This document shows, in pieces, positions 1 to 4,303 of a DNA stretch of 6,372 nt; positions within the stretch are counted from its first letter, which is position 1, and every line of letters starts with the position of its first letter. The notes beneath the pieces were generated by a model. The model searched no databases. It saw nothing but the letters and a program-made list of their open reading frames with translations, and was not told where the DNA came from. Source of the stretch: Bacteriovoracaceae bacterium UBA1018 (GTDB lineage: Bacteria > Bdellovibrionota > UBA1018); NCBI GenBank assembly GCA_002291495.1, contig DBAE01000126.1:1-6372 (forward strand), given 5' to 3'. The translations under genes were made by a program, and so were the position numbers.

Positions 1-33
1 GGTCCGTGAGTTCGAATCTCACCCTCTCCGCCA
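1..33 (+). tRNA. tRNA-Ser, 3' end only (gene begins before the window)
   Basis: The window opens inside a tRNA gene. A 5-bp T stem (6-10 with 18-22) encloses the canonical 7-nt loop TTCGAAT (11-17). Seven bases of the 3' acceptor strand, CCTCTCC (23-29), follow, then discriminator G30 and an encoded CCA (31-33). A G discriminator with this acceptor strand fits tRNA-Ser, whose 5' strand would be GGAGAGG; the anticodon is outside the window, so the isoacceptor is unknown. The few bases before the T stem would be the end of a class II variable arm. The acceptor 3' strand, the CCA and 11 further bases are repeated in inverted orientation about 180 bp downstream. Confidence 0.88.
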
Positions 34-227
34 TTTGCTCTACAAAACAATCTCAAAATCAAATCTCGCTCTGGTCTAAGTAAATACTTTAGCTCGCGGA
101 CATCCGTGTCCAGTCTACCCTCGCACTTGTCCCTCCTGGACGTGCTTCGGGAAGCTCGTAAAGTATTTACTTAGACCAGAGCAGGACCGGAGTTTGTCTT
201 TGTTGTGTAGAGCAAATGGCGGAGAGG
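23..227. repeat. Long quasi-palindrome rooted in the tRNA-Ser 3' end
   Basis: Two inverted segments share one axis (paired coordinates sum to 250). The outer arm 23-44 matches the reverse complement of 206-227 perfectly over 22 bp, and 27 of 28 over 23-50/200-227. The inner arm 68-91 matches 159-182 perfectly over 24 bp. Between them, 51-67 and 183-199 are equally long (17 bases) but match at only about 8 positions. The central part (92-158) holds smaller hairpins: 98-102/107-111 with loop TCCG, and 123-126 plus 129-132 pairing with 138-145 around CTCCT. As RNA it would be a branched rod; as DNA it could extrude a cruciform. There is no T-run after the right arm, so it is not a standard intrinsic terminator. 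It could be a structured RNA 3' of the tRNA, a small palindromic mobile element, or a decayed inverted duplication. The repeat is certain; its role is unknown. Confidence 0.9.
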
Positions 228-235
228 TCGGGATG

Positions 236-286
236 CGCGTGGGCTACGTACTTTCGGCGTCGAAACCACGCGGTACGCGTAAAGTA
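236..286. repeat. Further inverted repeats between the palindrome and the hydrolase gene
   Basis: CGCGTGG (236-242) is complementary to CCACGCG (266-272). Overlapping it, TACTTT (249-254) is complementary to AAAGTA (281-286). The two stems cross each other, so they cannot both form as simple nested hairpins. The 9-mer CGTAAAGTA at 278-286 also occurs at 157-165 in the right arm of the large palindrome. No T-run follows on either strand, so a terminator for the hydrolase gene is not evident. Together with the quasi-palindrome, this accounts for the gene-free stretch 34-288. Confidence 0.5.
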
Positions 287-288
287 AC

Positions 289-1071
289 TCAGCCTTTTAA
301 AAACTCAGCAATCACCGGCAAGAGCGCCTTGGCACTGGCCATATGATCTTGTCCATCGAGCTGTTTCAATTGTGCACCCGGAATCGCCTGAGCCAATTGG
401 TGAGCGACACTATGGATGCCAGCTGGACTCTTTTCGCCATAGATAATTTGCATCGGAACTTTAATCTCAGATGCCTGAACTGTGGGTGGTAATTCACGAG
501 TGAGTAACATGTCGTACTCAAGTGTAGGAGCAAGCGCCTTCATGATCTTCCAACCTGGCATTAAAGGTAAAAGATAAACGAAGAATTTTGGCATTCCGAT
601 ACCGATTAAAAAAGTACGCAGTGCTTGCGCGTTCTTGTTCTGGCGAACGAGTTCGCTGACCTTCGTACACAATACAGCGTACTCACTCTTTTCACGCTCA
701 TCATGAACGTAAGAGGCGTCATAGATCGATACTTTTGAGATTTTACTCGGGATGCGTCTGGCTGCTTCAAGAGCAAGCACGGCTCCTGATGAGTGACCGT
801 AAAGAAAGGCAGAACCTCCCGCGGCGTCGATCATTGCTTCAATATCTTCAATCTCACGATCGATCGAATAAGGAAGGGTATCGCTGCTATCACCTCGCCC
901 CCTACGATCGTAATTGTACATTGTGAACTCACGTGCAAATATTTTCGCGTCGTCAAGGACAGGCTTAAAATTGCGAAAACAGATGGCCCCAGTGATATAA
1001 ATCAGAGCTGGTCCGTTACCATAGACATCATAAGCCAATGTTGTTCCATCTTTTGATCGTATTGATTTCAC
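289..1071 (-). CDS. Alpha/beta-fold hydrolase
   Basis: The 260-aa product has the length and motif order of single-domain alpha/beta hydrolases. The oxyanion-region strand is ALIYITGAI (about 22-30), followed by YDRRGRGDSS (54-63). The nucleophile elbow is G92-H-S94-S-G96, and a C-terminal DGQDHMA supplies His243. Residues of about 130-200 form the variable cap. At the usual place of the catalytic acid after strand 6, the protein reads YGEKSP (211-216) with no Asp; Asp118 in YDAS after strand 5 could serve instead. There is no signal peptide, so it is probably cytoplasmic; the substrate cannot be predicted. The start is GTG at 1069-1071, with a GAGGA ribosome site a few bases upstream. It is divergent from the HxlR-type regulator, which suggests control by that protein. 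The downstream side runs into the repeats near the tRNA. Confidence 0.9.
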   Translation of the reverse strand: MKSIRSKDGTTLAYDVYGNGPALIYITGAICFRNFKPVLDDAKIFAREFTMYNYDRRGRGDSSDTLPYSIDREIEDIEAMIDAAGGSAFLYGHSSGAVLALEAARRIPSKISKVSIYDASYVHDEREKSEYAVLCTKVSELVRQNKNAQALRTFLIGIGMPKFFVYLLPLMPGWKIMKALAPTLEYDMLLTRELPPTVQASEIKVPMQIIYGEKSPAGIHSVAHQLAQAIPGAQLKQLDGQDHMASAKALLPVIAEFLKG

Positions 1072-1103
1072 GAGTTCCTCGGGTGTTAAAAGACTATCTT
1101 GTC

Positions 1104-1133
1104 ATGATAATTCAAAATTGTTTATATGGACAA
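1104..1133 (-). promoter_or_regulatory. Candidate promoter of the hydrolase gene
   Basis: Read on the minus strand, TTGTCC (complement of 1128-1133) and TATCAT (complement of 1104-1109) are separated by 18 bp and resemble sigma-70 -35 and -10 boxes. The -35 box lies inside the dyad at 1123-1146, so a repressor bound there would block it. Prediction from sequence only. Confidence 0.4.
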
Positions 1134-1148
1134 AAATGTCCCTATAGA
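1118..1148 (+). promoter_or_regulatory. Candidate promoter of the hxlR-type/RidA-like pair
   Basis: TTGTTT (1118-1123) and TATAGA (1143-1148) are separated by 19 bp, which is longer than optimal. The dyad at 1123-1146 fills the spacer almost exactly. Such a layout is common for autoregulated regulators, and long spacers are typical of promoters that need a bound regulator. Weak by itself; position and dyad raise the likelihood. Confidence 0.35.
1123..1146. promoter_or_regulatory. Candidate HxlR-type operator (dyad)
   Basis: TATATGGACA (1123-1132) and TGTCCCTATA (1137-1146) are inverted repeats matching at 9 of 10 positions around an AAAA spacer. HxlR-family proteins are winged-helix dimers that bind such dyads, often next to their own gene. 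This one is 36 bp upstream of the regulator start and overlaps promoter-like boxes facing both ways, so one bound dimer could control both transcripts. No experimental site is known to me for this protein. Confidence 0.55.
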
Positions 1149-1182
1149 ATTTCTTTGTTTTGAGCCCCTTGGAGTATTTTAG

Positions 1183-1518
1183 ATGAGTCGCACCCCACGA
1201 AAAAAGAACTGCCCAGTTCATGCCTTTCAGAAGCTCATTAGCGGAAAGCATAAGATACGGATTGTATGGAATCTAAGCGAAGGTCCGTTGCGATACAATG
1301 AACTCAGAAGAGGCTTACTCAGTGGCGCTGAGGGCACCGAAGAAGTCGCTGCTCGGGTTCTTAGTCGAGAACTGAAGCAACTTTGTGAGTACGGTCTGCT
1401 TCGTAGGCATGACTATAAGACGGTACCACCGAAGGTCGAATATTCACTGACAGCCTCGGGACAAAGTTTTCTACCTGTGATTCGCGCTATGCACGACTGG
1501 GGCGTTAAGCACTTATAA
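1183..1518 (+). CDS. HxlR-family winged-helix transcriptional regulator
   Basis: The 111-aa protein spans a full HxlR (DUF24) domain. It starts with the conserved N-terminal Cys-Pro-Val (Cys10), then the ISGKHKIRIVWNLSEGPLRY block (19-38). The recognition-helix part is VLSRELKQLCEYGLLRR (59-75), the wing is PPKVEYSLTASG (82-93), and HDWGVKHL ends the domain. The loop around SGAEGTEEVAAR (47-58) is a few residues longer than in many relatives. Cys10 is the position used for redox or electrophile sensing in characterised members such as YodB and HypR; a second Cys (68) is near the DNA-reading helix. Sensing here is inferred, not shown. The start ATG has GGAG (1171-1174) 8 bp upstream. It is divergent from the hydrolase and 24 bp ahead of the RidA-like gene, so probably an autoregulated two-gene operon. 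Confidence 0.93.
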   Translation: MSRTPRKKNCPVHAFQKLISGKHKIRIVWNLSEGPLRYNELRRGLLSGAEGTEEVAARVLSRELKQLCEYGLLRRHDYKTVPPKVEYSLTASGQSFLPVIRAMHDWGVKHL

Positions 1519-1542
1519 ATTATCCGTTTACTAACCAACAAG

Positions 1543-1965
1543 ATGAGATATTGCATCCCTATGAACACATCAGAAATTAAGCGCACCTTCTCAGGAGCGC
1601 CATGGGAAAAAAGAGTTGGCTACTGTCGTGCAATCCGAATAGGAAATACGATTGCTGTGACCGGCACTACTTCGCTCGATGAGCAAGGGCAAGTATTTGC
1701 CCATGGAGATGCTTACAAGCAGGCGCGGCGATGCCTTGAGATTATTGAAAAGGCGATCAAAGATTTAGGAGCCGATCGTAGCAACATCATTCGGACCCGG
1801 ATGTTTGTCACTGACATCAGTCGATGGGAAGAGTTTGGCCGAGCTCACGGCGAATTTTTTTCGGATCATCCCCCAGCGACAACGATGGTCGAAGTGAAAA
1901 GCCTGATCGACTCGAATATGCTCATCGAAATCGAAGCGGACGCGGTTATTTTGTCTCAGGAATGA
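1543..1965 (+). CDS. RidA/YjgF-family protein lacking the catalytic arginine
   Basis: The product is 140 aa from the first ATG, or 134 aa from Met7 (1561), which may be the true start because the family fold begins close after it; neither start has a strong ribosome site. Family marks include GNTIAVTGTTSLDEQG (34-49), RTRMFVTDISRWEEFGRAHG (84-103) and MLIEIEADAV (126-135). RidA proteins form trimers that hydrolyse reactive enamine/imine intermediates, using an Arg in a P-A-R-(S/T) motif. Here the motif reads PPATTMVEV (110-118), with Thr113 where the Arg should be. That places it with the Rid subfamilies without the Arg, which are not expected to be imine deaminases and whose roles are mostly unknown. 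It follows the HxlR-type gene by 24 bp, and its last 20 bp overlap the sodC 3' end on the other strand. Confidence 0.92.
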   Translation: MRYCIPMNTSEIKRTFSGAPWEKRVGYCRAIRIGNTIAVTGTTSLDEQGQVFAHGDAYKQARRCLEIIEKAIKDLGADRSNIIRTRMFVTDISRWEEFGRAHGEFFSDHPPATTMVEVKSLIDSNMLIEIEADAVILSQE

Positions 1966-2473
1966 TTCCACACGCGATGCGATCACCCGATTTTCCAGAT
2001 GGATTGGTCGCTAAATCATCCGGGCCGGCATGAATGACAATCGCGGTACCGCCAGGCTTTCGGAGAGATTTTTCCCCCGTAGCAAGAGTTGCCCCTTTTA
2101 AGACATGATCTAACTTTCCTTGGCCATCCGCTTTGACTTCCAAGTTGGGTAAATCTCCGAGATGTGATCCGTCTGAATTTAGAGCGCCATGTTGGGTGTT
2201 GGTCGGATTATAATGACTTCCGGCAGTTTCAAACTTTGGCCCTTCGCACAGTCCTTTTTCATGAACGTGGATACCCTTGAGCCCTGGAGGAAGACCTTTG
2301 ACGTCAGCCTTAACTCGGACTCCACCTTTGCTCTCGGTAAGATTGGCAGTACCTACTTTATTGCCGCTCGGGTCCTTGAGATCTACGTTCAAAGATTTAT
2401 CGGCCGAAAAGCTATAGTTGGAGCAAAATAAGAATGCTGAGGCGGCTAAATTTAGGGCAAGTGTACGTTTCAT
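1946..2473 (-). CDS. sodC: Exported Cu/Zn superoxide dismutase
   Basis: This 175-aa enzyme would convert superoxide to peroxide and oxygen in the periplasm. A Sec signal peptide (about 1-24, ending SFSA) precedes the mature chain. All metal ligands are in place: Cu His69 and His71 (IHVHEKG), bridging His87 (AGSHYNP), Zn His95 (QHG), His104 and Asp107 (SHLGD), and Cu His148 (VIHAGPDD). The disulfide pair is Cys76 and Cys168, and the active-site Arg is Arg165 (GDRIACGII). The residue before Cys17 is Phe, so it is not a typical lipoprotein. GGAGA lies 5 bp before the ATG. The gene is 50 bp downstream of the RDD-SHOCT gene on the same strand, so co-transcription is possible. Its stop lies inside the end of the convergent RidA-like gene, with no terminator visible between them. 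Confidence 0.97.
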   Translation of the reverse strand: MKRTLALNLAASAFLFCSNYSFSADKSLNVDLKDPSGNKVGTANLTESKGGVRVKADVKGLPPGLKGIHVHEKGLCEGPKFETAGSHYNPTNTQHGALNSDGSHLGDLPNLEVKADGQGKLDHVLKGATLATGEKSLRKPGGTAIVIHAGPDDLATNPSGKSGDRIACGIIPETK

Positions 2474-2523
2474 AAATATCTCCAGTCAGGGGACCTTTCA
2501 AAGTGCGCACCAATCCATTCGAA

Positions 2524-3177
2524 TTAACTGTCCTGCGTTAGTATTTTTCTTTTTTGTTCCAAAAACTCTTCTTCGGTCAGCGCGCCTTTTTCCCGAAGTG
2601 CTTGGAGACGCTCAAGCTTTGCGATGGAAGATCCACTGCCTAGGTCGAGTCGGGTCGATGCACCTTGAAAGAGCTCTTTCACCGACGCAAGCCATGTGTC
2701 GACTATGGGCAAACTACTCTTTCCATCGATCACGACCGAGTGGGCCACTAAATCATGCAGAGTTTGTTTGTTTTTATTAAATAGAGCAAAGATAAATCCA
2801 ATAAACAAAATTACGGTCGAAACAATTTTAAGAAGATTGCGTAGGGTGGCTGCCTTAAGGGACAGCTGTTGACCCGATACGTCGGTCACTTGTATGCTGA
2901 GCGCGTATTTTCCCAAAGTTGCCCGGATAGGAGAGGCCTCTAAAATTGGAGCATAAAAAAACCAGATTACGAGACCACCAACAAAGGGAAGGACTTGTCC
3001 GACGACTGCGCAAGGAATGAATAGGATTATGGTATCGAGCCAAAGGGCTAATACCCTTTTGCCTAACGAAGCGTAGCTCTGATGAGTCGTAATGTAATCC
3101 ATAATTCCTTTCATGGTCCGGGAGGCAGTGTGTAATCCGGACATATAACTTAAGTTATATGCCGCAATATTTAACAT
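2524..3177 (-). CDS. RDD-family membrane protein with C-terminal SHOCT domain
   Basis: From the start chosen here, the protein has 217 aa. An N-terminal segment of about 33 residues precedes the RDD domain, which opens with YASLGKRVLALWLDTIIL (Arg41, Asp48 in this numbering). Three hydrophobic stretches follow at about 41-62, 65-82 and 117-134. The conserved IRATLGKYALSIQVTD loop and HDLVAHSVVID (Asp142) close it. The last 30 residues, IAKLERLQALREKGALTEEE and onward, are a SHOCT motif, a short helical tail found on many bacterial proteins and thought to aid oligomerisation. RDD proteins are poorly characterised; some are proposed to move ions or small molecules. Start choice: the ATG at 3177 has AGGAGG (complement of 3186-3191) 8 bp upstream, while the ATG at 3198 has no ribosome site. 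It may share a transcript with sodC. Confidence 0.9.
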   Translation of the reverse strand: MLNIAAYNLSYMSGLHTASRTMKGIMDYITTHQSYASLGKRVLALWLDTIILFIPCAVVGQVLPFVGGLVIWFFYAPILEASPIRATLGKYALSIQVTDVSGQQLSLKAATLRNLLKIVSTVILFIGFIFALFNKNKQTLHDLVAHSVVIDGKSSLPIVDTWLASVKELFQGASTRLDLGSGSSIAKLERLQALREKGALTEEEFLEQKRKILTQDS

Positions 3178-3185
3178 ACTAGCCC

Positions 3186-3191
3186 CCTCCT
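3186..3191 (-). promoter_or_regulatory. Strong ribosome binding site deciding the RDD gene start
   Basis: The minus strand reads AGGAGG here within a G-rich run, 8 bp before the ATG at 3177. It lies inside the longer reading frame that could start at 3198, so it argues for the shorter protein. Confidence 0.7.
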
Positions 3192-3248
3192 CGACCATAG
3201 GACGTAGATCAAACTTGTATTTAGCCGAAAATCGAATAGCTTTTTGAA

Positions 3249-3971
3249 ATGATTACACTCTGCCAACCGTCGCGTGTCTGGGGCTTGCCCAATATGAGTC
3301 CATTTTGTGCGAAGCTTGAGACATATCTTCGTATGGCTAAGATCGAGTACAAGCTCAAGGGAGGCCTGCCAGCTTCAGGCCCTAAGGGACGTATTCCCTA
3401 TATCAAGTTTGAGAATGGTGAAAAACTTGGCGATACAAATGCAATCATTGCAGAGCTAAAAAAGCGAAATGGTGATGTGCTTAATGCATCTTTGACTCAG
3501 GAGCAAAAAGCCGTTCACCTAGCATTTCGATCATTATTAGAAGATCGTCTCTACTACATGATGGGCTATCTGCGATGGAAAGAAGAAGAGTCGTGGAAGC
3601 ATGTGAAGAAAATTTTTCAACCGTTCATGCCGCCGGTTGTTGGGGGAATAATTCTAAGTCGCATCAGAAAGACTTTTTTAGAAGATTTTTCAATCCCATT
3701 AGTTACTGAAAACAGCAAAGAAGATATTTACGAACTGTCTAAGGAAGCGATTGCCGCGATCTCAAAGTATTTAGGTGAAAAACCCTATTTCTTTGGCAAT
3801 GAACCTACTGAGACCGATGCGTTACTTTACGGCTTTTTGATTCAATTGATTTGGGTGCCTTGGGATAGTCCAATGAAACAACAGGCTATTGAAATGAAAA
3901 ATCTCGTTCCCTATTGTCAGAGGATGCAGGAGCGATACTGGGCAGATTTAAAGCCTGAGTACCTGTTTTAA
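3249..3971 (+). CDS. Glutathione S-transferase-fold protein (metaxin/FAX-like)
   Basis: This 240-aa cytoplasmic protein has an N-terminal thioredoxin-like domain (about 1-75) and a helical C-terminal domain (about 85-235). The signature NMSPFCAKLETYLRMAKIEY (15-34) resembles the SPFC-K-E-x-YLRM block of metaxin, FAX and cadmium-resistance type GSTs. RIPYI (48-52) carries the cis-Pro that positions glutathione, and GDTNAIIAEL (61-70) replaces the usual E/D-S-x-I loop. The C-terminal ISKYLGEKPYFFGNEPTETD (171-190) with ALLYGFL is typical of this clade's second domain. Cys20 is a plausible active-site thiol. Function may be glutathione-dependent conjugation or reduction, but substrates are unknown. 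The ATG at 3249 leaves a complete first beta strand; the ribosome site is weak. It is divergent from the RDD gene with 71 bp between the chosen starts, where I see no convincing promoter. Confidence 0.88.
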   Translation: MITLCQPSRVWGLPNMSPFCAKLETYLRMAKIEYKLKGGLPASGPKGRIPYIKFENGEKLGDTNAIIAELKKRNGDVLNASLTQEQKAVHLAFRSLLEDRLYYMMGYLRWKEEESWKHVKKIFQPFMPPVVGGIILSRIRKTFLEDFSIPLVTENSKEDIYELSKEAIAAISKYLGEKPYFFGNEPTETDALLYGFLIQLIWVPWDSPMKQQAIEMKNLVPYCQRMQERYWADLKPEYLF

Positions 3972-3979
3972 GACAAAGA

Positions 3980-4111
3980 TTATTCAGACTGAGTATCGAC
4001 TTGAATGTAGGTTTGGCCTTCAGCTACGCCGGTATCTGCACTGACCAAGAGCTCTGAAGCAAGAGTGACAATCATAACAACCAAAGATCCGACGATAGTA
4101 AGTTTTCTCAT
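3980..4111 (-). CDS. Small secreted peptide, 43 aa, unknown function
   Basis: A short reading frame encodes MRKLTIVGSLVVMIVTLASE followed by LLVSADTGVAEGQTYIQVDT and QSE. The first 25 residues look like a Sec signal peptide: basic start, hydrophobic core, and VSA before Asp26. The mature peptide would be only about 18 residues, acidic and without Cys. Support for it being real: GGAGA lies 8 bp before the ATG, a good promoter candidate lies just upstream, and the signal peptide is well formed. It ends 8 bp from the stop of the convergent GST-like gene. I do not recognise the family. The hydrophobic segment is interrupted by Glu20, so a membrane-anchored form is less likely but possible. Confidence 0.62.
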   Translation of the reverse strand: MRKLTIVGSLVVMIVTLASELLVSADTGVAEGQTYIQVDTQSE

Positions 4112-4134
4112 ATTTGCTGTCTCCAGGTACCTTC

Positions 4135-4163
4135 TATAAAGCAAGCCCCCTGCCATGTAACAA
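4135..4163 (-). promoter_or_regulatory. Candidate promoter of the 43-aa peptide gene
   Basis: On the minus strand TTGTTA (complement of 4158-4163) and TTTATA (complement of 4135-4140) are separated by 17 bp, the ideal sigma-70 spacing, about 24 bp upstream of the start codon. This supports the short gene being expressed. Confidence 0.5.
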
Positions 4164-4193
4164 GCTCATGATTACAAAGGGTTAGAATGACCT

Positions 4194-4209
4194 AGGGCAA
4201 TCGTGCCCT
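4194..4209. repeat. Short GC-rich hairpin in the divergent region
   Basis: AGGGCA (4194-4199) and TGCCCT (4204-4209) form a perfect 6-bp inverted repeat around ATCG. It lies between the two divergent genes, upstream of the -35-like box of the large exported protein gene. It may be a protein site; there is no following T-run in either direction. Confidence 0.4.
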
Positions 4210-4237
4210 TACAAACTTACCGGAGAGTGTCTAAAGA
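4209..4237 (+). promoter_or_regulatory. Candidate promoter of the large exported protein gene
   Basis: TTACAA (4209-4214) and TAAAGA (4232-4237) are separated by 17 bp. The -10-like box lies in the middle of the perfect palindrome 4225-4247, which would put a start of transcription shortly after it and leave a leader of roughly 15 nt to the first ATG or 60 nt to the second. Motif match is moderate. Confidence 0.35.
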
Positions 4238-4247
4238 TTAGACACTC
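4225..4247. promoter_or_regulatory. Perfect 10-bp-arm palindrome, candidate operator
   Basis: GAGTGTCTAA (4225-4234) and TTAGACACTC (4238-4247) are perfect inverted repeats around AGA. The site is just upstream of the large exported protein gene and covers its candidate -10 box. A repressor site is the simplest reading. If transcription starts further upstream it could instead be a leader stem-loop; the AAATTG that follows is too poor in T for a terminator. Confidence 0.55.
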
Positions 4248-4303
4248 AAATTGAACTTATGAACCCCTGTAAGCTAACCGAAAAGAGACTAGAGACCTCT
4301 ATA

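Noticed and set aside
68..182. Integron attC-like site
   Set aside because: The size and imperfect palindromy fit, but I see no RYYYAAC/GTTRRRY ends and no integron integrase or cassette.
23..227. Assembly fold-back or chimeric read artefact
   Set aside because: A fold-back would give identical arms throughout; 51-67 and 183-199 differ at about half of their positions and the centre is not self-complementary.
23..227. Phage or island attachment site at a tRNA gene
   Set aside because: Integration leaves a direct repeat of the tRNA end; here the copy is inverted and no integrase is present.
221..288. A second tRNA-Ser starting at GGAGAGG
   Set aside because: No D-arm, anticodon arm or TTCGAAT-type loop follows; the bases are only the inverted copy of the upstream tRNA end.
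735..1056. Plus-strand reading frames opposite the hydrolase gene
   Set aside because: They are in shadow of a well-supported alpha/beta hydrolase and have no recognisable motif or ribosome site.
2400..2473. SodC as a lipoprotein (Cys17)
   Set aside because: The residue before Cys is Phe, which does not fit a lipobox, and a normal signal peptidase I site follows at SFSA.
3178..3198. The upstream ATG (3198) as start of the RDD protein
   Set aside because: No ribosome site precedes it, and AGGAGG lies inside that extension at the right distance from the ATG at 3177.
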